In this document: positions 33,246 to 43,115 of the stretch, piece by piece
Numbering within the stretch: the stretch's first letter is position 1
Layout of the letters: each line of letters starts with the position of its first letter
NCBI GenBank assembly: GCA_012064385.1
Contig: QRDG01001973.1
Coordinates: 621,121-685,120 of the forward strand
Direction of reading: 5' to 3'
From: Puccinellia tenuiflora
Taxonomy: Eukaryota; Streptophyta; Magnoliopsida; Poales; Poaceae
DNA length: 64,000 bases
The notes under the pieces: model-generated
What the model was told of the DNA's origin: nothing
The model's input: only the letters and a program-made list of their open reading frames with translations
The model's database searches: none
Made by a program: the position numbers and the translations under genes

Positions 33246-36020
33246 CCCCACCAATGGAAGCACGCTCGTCTTGATTCAAGAGGTAAAGAACTCGCACCTA
33301 GGGGCAAGAATGAGGCACAACACCATCCCTGATGGCAACTCATCCAAGCCTGTTAAGCATTTTTAATTAAGTTCCACAAGTATTCACCATGTCCGAACAT
33401 TCCATCAATAGTCATAATCATGGAAAGTAATCACCGGACAAAATAAGCATTTGACTAAGCATGGCAAAGCATAACTAAACATATATACAACAGTTATATC
33501 TTTACTCAAGCCGACACATCAAACCTATGGTTCATAGGAGGGAAAACATCTAATGGTTTAGGGAACATGCAATCCATAGGATACTCTATGTCTTGACCAA
33601 AAGTTGACGTTAGAATCGAATGCAATATTATGGTGGACAAAATAATGGTATAATACAATAGTATGCTATATGCCAAGAAGGTTAGGTTATCTCTTACCTT
33701 GCTCACGGGGCTGGAAGCGCTGCTTGTCAAGGTACGGTGGGGAAACCTCGACTCCCGAATCTATCGACACCCAAACAATCACAGAAGAACGAAATAAATA
33801 GCACGAAGACAAGGTGCAATGCACAATCATGATGACATGTCAAGTTTATGCAATGATATCATCATATAATTTAGCTAACAATTTAAATGGAGTGCCATAT
33901 AATTAGTGCAATTATTTGGAAACAACCCCATATTTAACTTAGTGACCACATTGTTTATAAATTATTACATTACTAAAAAGTGGCTTAAATATGCATGAAA
34001 TGACATGAATAGATAGGTATTGTTCTTGTGATCATTTTGGTACCTCGTTTGTGATTTTCCAATTATCGATGAATAATATGTGAATTAAATAATTATTTGA
34101 ATTTAATTCTTTTTAACCAATTAAAGAATCACACCAAAATAAAAGTTGTTGACATGATGTGATATTAGCATGATTAGATAGCATTTGAATTGCTGGTCAA
34201 TTTGATACTTCGTTTGCATTTTTCTGATCAACGAAGAATAAACATCAGCGAATTAAACGATTACTCAAATTTAAATCTTTAACCATTTTAAGATAACCTC
34301 AAAGGAAAATTTGTTGTCATGTTGTGAATATAGCATAGCTAGATAGCCCTTGAGCTGCTGATCATTTTGGTATATAATTTGCAATTTTTGGATCAGTATT
34401 TATTTAGTTATTATTTTATTTATAAATATTTATTTTTATTTTATTTTAAACGGGCCGGCCTCCAGATCGGCCCAGGCCGGACACAAGTCTGAGCCCACCG
34501 GCCTACTGGCCGGCCCAGACCGGCACCCAGGCCGGGCGTGTGCCTAAGGCTGCCGGCCTCCTGGTCGGCCGGGCCGGTTCCAAGGCCGGGCAAGTTCCTG
34601 AGCCAGCCGGCCTCCTGGCCGGCCGGGCAGGTTCCCAGGCCGGGCGTAGGTTTGACCCGGGAGGGATGCCACGACCGACACCCGCACGACGGCGACCGCC
34701 GGCGGTGGCACGGATGGAGACGGCGGCCTAGTGCGTGTGGGAGCGCCCTAACGGGTGCATTCGACGCGCCTAGCTACGGGGAGCTAGAAACGGGCGGCGC
34801 CGCGACCTATTGGTCGCCGAAGCGTCGCGTACGTCAGCTACAGGGGACGGCCGACGGCGAGCTAAGGCGACGGCGTAGATCGAGGGGGGGTAGGAGGATA
34901 ACGGAAGTGTCCATCTGGACGGTGAGCTCACCCTCGAGCCGATGATGCTCGCGGCGGGGACGGGGGAGGCCGGACACGGCGGCAAGATGCTCGACGTGCA
35001 GCGGCCGGAGGCGGAGAAGACCGGGATGGCGGCGTCGATTCGGGCGACCCCTCGACGATTCCTTGCTCGGGGAAGAAGAGGGAGACGAGGCGGAGTGGGT
35101 GGCGGCGTCGGCTCGCTCCGGGGAAGCTCTAATCGACGGCGATGTGGCGGCGCGCGCGGACGGCCTCAGGCTCGATTAGGGTTTGGGTTTGTGAGCGAGG
35201 GAACGAGTGAGGGGGAGAAAGAGAGTAGGGCAACGCGGCGTCCTTATCCCCCAGGGCACAGTGCGGCGGAGACCGAGCAGGTCCGGCAGGGTTGAGCGGG
35301 AGCGAGCTCGGTGTCGCTATAGCGTGGTCACTATAGGAAGAAGATGGCAGTTTTGCGCTTAGCCCTGGCTCCAGTAAGAGTTTAAATTGCTAATTGGTCC
35401 AGCAGACTTTTAGGGATTTATTTGAGCCACTTAAACATTTCTGAAAATTTTGAAAATATTCATGTAGGCTCCCCATAACATTTAGAAGCTCCACAAAAAT
35501 TTGTGCTCCAAAATTTAATGGTTTGATCAAGATTTGTTCATAGTGTTTAAATATGGCCATTTTTTATAATTTCCAAAATTCATTTACTTGGAGTACTTAA
35601 GCATTTTCAGAAATAGTGAGAATATTCATGGACGCTCCCAATATGACAATGAAACTCCCCATAATTTTATTTTGAATTTTTGACAAGTTGAGCTTGGTTT
35701 CAAATCAGAAATTGATTTGAACCACTTGTGAATTCTCAAATTTATTTCTTTGCTTGTTAAGAATTTGCTTTTGCCAAAAGTTTATAATATGTAAACTTGG
35801 AACTTCCTGGACAATTTGGAAGTTCAATTTAATTTGTCTGCCAAGTTGAGCAAATGCATTTGGTGTGGAGGTTTGGGAAGGTTTTGCTTCCCCCTTTTAA
35901 ATGTTTCCAAGTGTTGCTTGTTAGAATTAGAAAAATTTCAGATGCATGCCATGATGCAAACATGAGATGAAAAGTGGAAAAATTATTCATGTTTCAAGGT
36001 ACCAAACTGGGGCTGTTTCA
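33246..36020 (-). repeat. E3 3' LTR, unduplicated remainder
   Basis: Continues the LTR interrupted at 25343 and ends GGGGCTGTTTCA at 36020, next to the polypurine tract. The terminal TGTAACA of relatives is changed to TGAAACA on the minus strand. Confidence 0.8.
34444..34665. repeat. GGCCGG-rich tandem array in the E3 LTR
   Basis: Repeated GGCCGGCCTCC, GGCCGGTTCC and CAGGCCGGGC blocks, strongly self-complementary. The E0/E1 LTRs carry the GGTACTACCGG minisatellite instead. A second copy with one or two extra blocks is at 38573-38795. Confidence 0.75.
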
Positions 36021-36045
36021 AATCTACCCCCCTTGCAGGAATCTC
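36021..36045 (-). other. E3 polypurine tract
   Basis: On the minus strand GCAAGGGGGGTAGATT directly precedes the LTR start, as in E2. Confidence 0.75.
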
Positions 36046-36056
36046 GTCCCAAGATT

Positions 36057-38373
36057 CTAGGCTTGAGTGAAGAAGGCGGGATATTCCTGATGGAGACTAG
36101 TTTCACGTTCCCAAGTTGCTTCCTCTTCGGAATGGTTAGACCACTGAATTTGAGGAACTTGGTGGTCTTGTTACGGGTCTTCCTTTCCGCTTCATCCAAT
36201 ATGCGGATAGGATGCTCACGGTAAGTTAGATCATCCTGGATGTCTAGCACTTCATGATCAACCCCATGGATAGGATCTTTGAAACAACGACGGAGTTGAG
36301 AGACATGGAACACATCACGCACATCCGGGAAGTTGGATGGTAGCTCGAGCTGGTAGGAGAGATCTCCTCGCTTGGCTAGGATGGTGAATGGACCAACAAA
36401 GTGAGGTGCCAATTTTCCCTTGATCCCGAAACGACGAACGCCTCGGAGTGGGGAGACTCGAAGATAGGCTGTATCACCGATTTCATAGTGAACCTCCTGA
36501 TGATGCTTATCATAATAGCTCTTTTGCCTAGATTGAGCAGTCTTGAGATTTTCCCGAATGATACGGACTTTCTCTTCAGCCTCATTGATCACATCAGGAC
36601 CGAAGAGTGACCTTTCTCTGGTTTCAGACCAATTCAGAGGAGTCCGACATTTTCTCCCATAGAGAACCTTAAGGGAGCCATTTGCAGACTAGCTTGATAA
36701 CTGTTGTTGTAGGAGAACTCGGCGAGGGGGAGATACTTCTCCCAACCCTTACTGAAGGAGATAACACATGCCCGAAGCATGTCCTCAAGGACTTGGTTCA
36801 CCCTCTCAGTCTGACCATCAGTCTGAGGATGATAAGCCGTGCTGAAGTTGAGACGCGTTCCCATAGCGGTTTGGAAACTCTGCCAGAATTTGAACACAAA
36901 CAAGCTTCCCCAGTCTGAGATAATCCGCAAAGGAACCCCATGCAATGGAACAATCCGGGCAAGGTACAAATCAGCAAGTTGGCTTGCCCGAATATCGTCA
37001 CGAACCAGAAGGAAATGGGCGACCTTGGACAAACGGTCGATGACCACCCAAATGGCATTATTACCTTTTTGTGACCTCATAAAACTGGTAATGAAATCCA
37101 TCCCCACTTCATCCCATTTCCACTCCGGAACATCGATTGGACGAAGAGTACCAGCTGGCCTTTGATGTTCAGCCTTCACACGGCGACAGACGTCGCATTC
37201 AGCAACATACTTGGCAATTTCTCTCTTCATGCGAGTCCACCAGAATCTGCCGCGGAGATCTTGGTACATCTTGGTACTTCCAGGGTGGACGGATATAGGA
37301 GATTCGTGTGCTTCTTGTAGTATCAACCCTTTTGTATTCCCCCTCTTGGGCACCACAAGACGGTCCCCAAAATAGACAACACCAGAGTCATCAATGGAGA
37401 AACATTTAGCTTTCCCACTTGCGATATTCTTTTTGATCTTTCGGATGCCAGCATCATGCTGCTGGGCTGCCTTGATTTCATCCTCAAGAGTGGATTTGAC
37501 ATCCAGGTTAGCTAGATATCCGGAGGGAACAATGTCCAGATTCAACCGAGCAAACTCCTCATGGAGAGCAGGTTGGGCCTTTTCAACCATCAAGGTGTTG
37601 CAATAAGCCTTGCGACTCAGAGCATCTGCCACGACGTTGGCCTTGCCGGGCTGATAGTTGAGGGTCACATGATAGTCTTTGATTAATTCCAACCATCTTC
37701 TCTGTCGCAAATTCAGATCCGGTTGGGTGAAAAGGTATTTCAGACTCTGGTGATCCGAGAAGATCTCGCAACGGTTGTCCAACAGGTAGGGCCTCCATTG
37801 CTTCAGAGCATGAACCACGGCAGCAAGCTCTAGGTCATGAGTTGAGTAGTTGTGCTCATGCGGTTTGAGTTGGCGAGAAGCATAGGCTACCACATGGCCT
37901 TCTTGCATTAGCACGCAGCCCAAACCTTGTAGTGATGCGTCACAGTAGACAACAAAGTCTGTGTCTGTGTCAGGAAGGACAAGCACCGGAGTGGTTGTGA
38001 GTTTGACTTTGAGAGTTTGGAAACTCTCTTCAGCTTTGTCTGTCCACACAAACTTTTTATCTTTATTTAGAAGGTCAGTCAATGCTTTGGCTATCTTGGA
38101 AAAGCCCTCGATGAATCGGTGGTAATAACCCGCCAACCCAAGGAAGCTACGTATGTCTTTGACGGACTTTGGAGTTGGCCAATCCAGGATTGCCTGAATC
38201 TTGTCGGGTATCACAGCTACTCCAGCAGCTGACACCACATGACCGAGGAAGATTTGCTCCTTTAACCAAAACTCGCACTTGGAGAACTTGGCATTGAGGC
38301 AATGATCATGTAGCTTGGTCAGAACTAGCCGAAGATGCTCAGCATGTTCTTCTTCGGTTTTGGAGTAGACAAG
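36057..38373 (-). pseudogene. E3 partial pol: RT C-terminus, RNase H, integrase, chromodomain
   Basis: A long frame (36634 to about 38373) begins inside the RT active-site box: LVYS is present, but the preceding YIDD is replaced by LTR sequence. RNase H (YCDASLQGLG, DHQSLKYL), integrase zinc-binding residues and the core with GMDFI, SDWG and DGQTERVNQ follow, so the integrase triad is intact. A frame change near 36660 leads to the integrase C-terminus and chromodomain start (TYREHPIRIL). A further frame change near 36148 garbles the chromodomain end before the stop at 36057-36059. No gag, protease or RT fingers/palm start remain. Confidence 0.88.
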
Positions 38374-38982
38374 TATTAAACGATTACTCAAATTTAAATC
38401 TTTAACCATTTTAAGATAACCTCAAAGGAAAATTTGTTGTCATGTTGTGAATATAGCATAGCTAGGTAGGCCTTGAGTTGCCGATCATTTTGGTATATCA
38501 TTTGTAGTTTTTGGATCAGTGTTTATTTAGTTATTATTTTATTTATAAAATTTATTTTTATTTTATTTTAAACGGGCCGGCCTCCAGATCGGCCCAGGCC
38601 GGTTTCCAGGCCGGACACAAGTCTGCGCCCGCCGGCCTGCTGGCCGGTCCAGACCGGCACCCAGGCCAGGCGTGTGTCTGAGCCTGCCGGCCTCCTGGCC
38701 GGCCGGGCCGGTTCCCAGGCCGGGCAAGTTCCCGAGCCAGCCGGCCTCCTGGCCGGCCGGGCCGGTTCCCAGGCGGGGCGCAGGTTTGACCCGGGAGGGA
38801 TGCCACGACCAGCACCCGTGCGACGGCCACCGCTGGCGGTGGCACGGATGGAGACGGCGGCCTAGTGCGTGTGGGAGCGCCCTAACGGGTGCGTTCGACG
38901 CGCCTAGCTACGGGGAGCCAGAAACAGGCGGCCCCACAACCTATTGGTCGCCGAAGCGTTGCGTACGTCGGCGACAGGCGGC
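38374..38982 (-). repeat. E3 5' LTR remnant
   Basis: Matches 34252-34850 of the 3' LTR, including the GGCCGG-rich array. Joined directly to RT on the left and interrupted on the right by the E4 LTR terminus. Confidence 0.8.
38573..38795. repeat. GGCCGG-rich tandem array, second copy
   Basis: Homologous to 34444-34665 with a different number of GGCCGGCCTCCTGGCC and TTCCCAGGC blocks. Confidence 0.75.
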
Positions 38983-39171
38983 TGTCGGCACTGTGGAAAC
39001 CAGGGTACCACGGGCCGGCCTGCCAGGGCCCACGACACTCTTCAGAAGATTTCGCCAAGGTCCAGGCTCTCCAAGCCTGGCGAGCCTCGCGAGGGTTTAC
39101 CCCTCGCGAGGGACCTCTCCTCGAGAGGGCATCTCGGATACCTCGAGAGGATCAAGCCAAAAGGCTCGGCG
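38983..39171 (+). repeat. E4 LTR fragment (first 189 bp)
   Basis: Starts TGTCGGCACTGTGGAAACCA and follows the full LTR up to GGCTCGGCG, where it switches to internal sequence otherwise found at 50133 onwards. CGGCG (39167-39171) is shared by both parents of the junction. Confidence 0.85.
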
Positions 39172-39422
39172 TAGAGAGTGTGAAGGAAGATGGGGTAGTA
39201 CCCCTTGCAAATCTTGCTGCTGCCGGCCGGCTCCATACTTGTGGCGCCGAGCTCGTTGGTCTTCGCGGCCGCCAGGTGGCGCACCTTTTCAATCGCCGCC
39301 GAGTTGATGCGGGACTTGAGCAGCGCCGCCTTGGGTTCAGCACTCCCCGACGCCACCGCGGGCTTGCCAGCCTACATCGGAGCCTTGTCCTTATTGGGAG
39401 CGGCCGCTCTCTTGGGCGCCAT
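39172..39422 (-). pseudogene. Fragment of the E4 antisense ORF (N-terminus)
   Basis: ATG at 39422 on the minus strand. Contains the same start (MAPKR-type, lysine/alanine rich) and ATSMEPAGSSKICKGYYP segment as the full copy at 50383. It runs into LTR sequence after YYPIFLHTLYA. Truncated by the deletion at 39171. Confidence 0.7.
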
Positions 39423-39724
39423 GGTCGCAGAAGAGGAGAAGATCTTGGAGGTGATGCGCTTTGGGAAGAAGGAGGCGTTTGGGGGAAGTGTGCAGCGAAG
39501 TAATGGGCGAAGTGATGGGCGCCTTCATCGCGCGCAGGCTTTATCGACCAGTCACCGAGGGCGTGGTGGGCCCCACCGGGTCGCCCGTTGAATCCGAGGA
39601 GATCGTGGCTTCGGGCGCAACCGCAGCGCCCCACGTGTCACGGCCCAGGCAGGCATCGTTGGGCCCCCGACGCTTCGCCTCCATCCGCGGACTTCGGCAT
39701 GCCCATCGTGGGCCCGGGGGCTAC
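39423..39724 (+). other. Internal 3' end and PPT of the first E4 copy
   Basis: Collinear with 50384-50684. Ends GTGGGCCCGGGGGCTAC, the probable polypurine tract, immediately before an LTR. Confidence 0.75.
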
Positions 39725-40658
39725 TGTCGGCACAGTGGAAACCAGGGTACCACGGGCCGGCCTGCCAGGGCCCACGACACTCTTCAGAAGATTTCGCTAA
39801 GGACCAGGCTCTCCAAGCCTGGTGAGCCTCGCGAGGGACCTCTCCTCGAGAGGGCATCTCGGATGCCTCGAGAGGATCAAGCCAAAAGGCTCGGCGAGGC
39901 CTCTGGCCTCGTGGGGTTCCTTCCCCACGAAGCAAGCTCTGTCTCCGCGACAGAGCTCACATGGGCTCTGCGCCCTCCGCAGAGTCACGGGCGCGCTTAC
40001 GCGCAGTGACGGCAGCGCCGCAGTTGCCACTCTCGTGTATAAAGCGGTCAAACGAGGCTGCACCAAGCAAAGGAGCTACAAGAATTGCCATTTCGGTGAT
40101 AAGGGGACCGTCTGCCGCTACACTCCAAGGGCGACGTCACCGTGGGACGCATCCCGAGCCCCAGCAGCGCCAGCCCACCGTCCTGGCTGGACGGTGGCTT
40201 TTCCAGCTTTGGTGACACCGCTCGCCTGCCATGGACCGCGTCCATGGCCTCTCCCTTTATGGTGCACCCGGCCTCCTCCTTCGTCGCCATGTGGTAACCC
40301 TTCCCGCCAAGATATTTGGGGGAAGAGGTCCAGGACACCTATAAAAGGAGGGGGAGCATGTTCAGGCAAAGGGGTTGAAAAGATAGCCATTGTTAGCCAC
40401 CTCGAGCTCTCGAAGCTCTCCTTGTACTGTAACCTCTACAAGCAGTGCAATACAACCAAGGCAGGACGTAAGGGTTTTACCTCTCCAAGAGGGCCCTGAA
40501 CCTGGGTAAACACCGTGTGTTCATCTCTGCAGTGCCGTCCCACAGCGATCTCAGCGAGCACCGTCACCGAGGCACGTTGAGGGTTGTTTGATTCCGTGTT
40601 CAGCCCCTTACTCGTTACCTAGTGAGACACACCCAGTTCCTGGGACAGATCTCCGACA
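39725..40658 (+). repeat. E4 middle LTR (5' LTR of the coding copy), 934 bp
   Basis: Begins TGTCGG and ends CCGACA, a 6-bp inverted repeat. Relative to the right LTR it lacks about 75 bp around 40375. TATA box at 40339-40347. Confidence 0.9.
40339..40347 (+). promoter_or_regulatory. E4 LTR TATA box
   Basis: CTATAAAAG within ACACCTATAAAAGGAGGGGG. The same block is at 51296-51304 in the right LTR. Confidence 0.75.
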
Positions 40659-40678
40659 TTTGGCGTGCCAGGTAGGGG
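40659..40678 (+). other. E4 primer binding site region
   Basis: TTTGGCGTGCCAGGTAGGGG starts at the LTR end, the position and type of sequence that Tat-group elements use for tRNA priming. I do not assign the tRNA. Confidence 0.65.
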
Positions 40679-40709
40679 GCTGAGGCGCATCTTCAACCTC
40701 GACACAGCC

Positions 40710-43115
40710 ATGGCCGGCAATTCTCGCGCCGAACGTCTCGCTCGCCGGGCGGCCAGCGCCGCCACCACTCCTGCTGGCAACCCGTGCGGCCGCCCGCGCG
40801 GGAGCGCTGCTCCGGAGTGCCACGTCGACCCCGAGCCCTGCGTCGAGCATCCAGAGGACAACAACGACGACCACGCCGAGGACAACCTCGGCGAAGAGGA
40901 AGTTTCCTCCCTGCACCCGTCGTGGGACCGTGCTGCCTCCTCACTGGGCCGTCCTGCGCCCAGCCCAGCAACTGCGCTTCTCATGGCGCAGCAGCTGATG
41001 CAGTACCGTCCCATGGCGGAGGTTCAAGAAGCCTGGCTCAACCGCCTCTCCGAGCTTGTCGGCGCCGCTCATGTCGCTGCCCCTGCACCGTCTCGTTCGC
41101 TGGTTCCATCTGCGCGCGTGGGGGACGTGGCGCACGGCGCACCTCCCACGCCCCCTCTTCATCCCGCGCCCGCTCCAGCTCCACCAGCGGGGGCTCCTCC
41201 TCGCGACAACCGCGCTGCATCGCACGCATCGTCGCCGCATGACTGCCAAATCGTGCAGCGAGCCCCGGAGGACGCACGCGTGAGCATCGAGCGTGGGCAG
41301 AATCGCCACAACCGCGCTATCCAGGACGTCGCCACCGCGGGGCGCCACCTCCGCGCCACCCTCGCCAACGGCGTGGTCACTTACGGCACGACGGCTGTGT
41401 TCACTCGCAACCTCCGTCACGTCGTCTGGCCGGTCAAGTTCAAGCCGGATCTTCCTCCGCGCTATGACGGCAAGAACAACCCCCTGGAGTTCCTGCAGCT
41501 CTACACTTTGGCCATCCAGGCCGCGGGAGGCGATGACAGAGTCATGGCAAACTGGTTCCCCATGGCCCTCAAGGACTCTGCGTCCTCGTGGCTCACGAAC
41601 CTCCCCGCTGAGTCCATCAACACCTGGGAGGAGCTCTGCCGGTGCTTCGTCGTGAACTTCAAGGGCACGTACGAGCGTGGCCTCACGTACAACGACCTCC
41701 GCGGCGTACGCCAGAAGCCTGGCGAGACCCTCCGCAAGTACATCCAGCGCTTCAGCCAGGTGCGCAACAAGATCCCCAACGCCACCGACGCGCAGGTCAT
41801 TTCGGCCTTCCAAGCTGGAGTCACGGACGTGCGGATGCTCGAGAAGCTTGGCATCCACGACAACATCACCACCGTCGTCAAGCTCTTCGACCTGGCGGAC
41901 AAGTGCGCCAAGGCGGAGGAGGGCCGCTTGTTCGTCAAGAATGAGCCAGGAGACCCTATCGAGGGATCCAAGAAGACGAAATCCACCGAGAAGCGCAAGA
42001 CCACTGCGGTCCTCGCAGCTGAACCTGACGCCAAGCAGCCTCGCGCTGCCACTCCAGCCGCAGGCCCCGAGAAGAAAGATGATCGCCCCTTCTGCGTCTA
42101 CCACAACAGGCATTCCCATGCCACCGAGGACTGCTACGACCTCAAGAGGCTTCGCGAGGCTGGCGAGCGGCAGCAAGGTCGCGGCGGCCGCGGCGGCGGC
42201 CGCAGCGGCCGCGGGGGCAACGCTGGAACAACAACAACTACGACGACAACTACCAGCAGAACCCTCAAGCCAACGCCGTCCAGCCCGCGAATGACAACCT
42301 CCCTGGCCGAGACTCCTGAGGGCTACCAGGTGCCTCGCGAGGCCGCTTGCATCCTCGGCGGGGCTCAGGCCCCCAGCTCCAACCGCCACTTCAAGCAACT
42401 TGCTCGCGAGATCGCGGCAGCGCTTCCCGGGGTTGAGGCCTCCAGGCCCCTCAAGTTGTCCCAGTACCCCATCACCTTCGACTCCAGCGACCACCCCAAG
42501 TCCACTTCGACTGTTGGCACCATCCCGCTGGTCTGCACCCCGACCATCAACAACATCGCAGTCTCTAAGACGCTCATCGATGGGGGTGCAGGCCTCAACG
42601 TCATCTCTGTCGAGACCTTCGAGAAGTTTCAGGTGCCCTACGAGCGGCTCATGCCCACCAGGCCCTTCTCGGGGGTGACAGAGGGTCTCACGACCCCTTT
42701 GGGGCAAGTGAGGCTCGCGGTCACCTTCGGCACGCAAGCCAACTACCGCACCGAGCTGATCGATTTCGACGTCGCGCACATCGGCCTGCCCTACAACGCC
42801 ATCCTCGGCTACCCCGCCCTCGCGAAGTTCATGGCGGTGACCCACCACGCCTACAACCTCGTCAAGCTTCCTGGCTCGGGTGGCACCATCGTCATCCGCG
42901 GCATGGTCTCAGACGCTCTGTACGCTGCGCAAGCGGCCTACAAGGCTGCCGCGGTGGCGTCCCCTGCTGACGAGGATGAGGAACCCCTCCCGAGGCCCCC
43001 CACGAAGAAGAAGCAGCTGTTCTCCCAGGAGAAGGCCGTGACGAAGCAGGTGCCTCTTGAGGCAAGCGGTTCGGGGGCTAGTGTCATCATCGGCACCAAC
43101 CTGCCTCCAAAATAG
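40710..43115 (+). CDS. E4 gag-protease polyprotein
   Basis: An intact frame of about 801 residues from ATG 40710; the frame is open to 40665 but only through a GTG. The N-terminus is low-complexity and charged. Capsid (Retrotrans_gag) lies at roughly residues 245-420: WPVKFKPDLPPRYDGKNNP, FPMALKDSASSWL, FKGTYERG. A zinc-knuckle-like CVYHNRHSHATEDC follows near residue 470, then a glycine/arginine-rich tract. The retroviral-type aspartic protease at about residues 590-740 has the active site LIDGGAGLNVIS and the flap/core LPYNAILGYPAL. It makes the virus-like particle and processes the polyprotein. The frame closes at a TAG (43113-43115), beyond which the same frame continues into RT. Confidence 0.88.
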   Translation: MAGNSRAERLARRAASAATTPAGNPCGRPRGSAAPECHVDPEPCVEHPEDNNDDHAEDNLGEEEVSSLHPSWDRAASSLGRPAPSPATALLMAQQLMQYRPMAEVQEAWLNRLSELVGAAHVAAPAPSRSLVPSARVGDVAHGAPPTPPLHPAPAPAPPAGAPPRDNRAASHASSPHDCQIVQRAPEDARVSIERGQNRHNRAIQDVATAGRHLRATLANGVVTYGTTAVFTRNLRHVVWPVKFKPDLPPRYDGKNNPLEFLQLYTLAIQAAGGDDRVMANWFPMALKDSASSWLTNLPAESINTWEELCRCFVVNFKGTYERGLTYNDLRGVRQKPGETLRKYIQRFSQVRNKIPNATDAQVISAFQAGVTDVRMLEKLGIHDNITTVVKLFDLADKCAKAEEGRLFVKNEPGDPIEGSKKTKSTEKRKTTAVLAAEPDAKQPRAATPAAGPEKKDDRPFCVYHNRHSHATEDCYDLKRLREAGERQQGRGGRGGGRSGRGGNAGTTTTTTTTTSRTLKPTPSSPRMTTSLAETPEGYQVPREAACILGGAQAPSSNRHFKQLAREIAAALPGVEASRPLKLSQYPITFDSSDHPKSTSTVGTIPLVCTPTINNIAVSKTLIDGGAGLNVISVETFEKFQVPYERLMPTRPFSGVTEGLTTPLGQVRLAVTFGTQANYRTELIDFDVAHIGLPYNAILGYPALAKFMAVTHHAYNLVKLPGSGGTIVIRGMVSDALYAAQAAYKAAAVASPADEDEEPLPRPPTKKKQLFSQEKAVTKQVPLEASGSGASVIIGTNLPPK

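Larger units (their letters stand above)
24162..38982 (-). mobile_element. E3: long-LTR chromodomain Gypsy element, minus strand, rearranged
   Basis: The 3' LTR starts at 24162 with TGTAGCGCCCCGACCCC, 24 bp beyond the conserved leader block of E0. It is interrupted by the tandem duplication and ends at 36020. Internal pol sequence follows (36021-38373), then a jump back into LTR sequence (38374-38982) cut by E4. Removing 25344-33245 gives an LTR of 3,957 bp, matching the family length. Left flank AGTGT; the other flank is lost. Confidence 0.82.

Noticed and set aside
40941..42848. 635-residue open frame on the minus strand
   Set aside because: It lies opposite the intact gag-protease ORF, has no recognisable domain, and is explained by the GC-rich third codon positions of gag.
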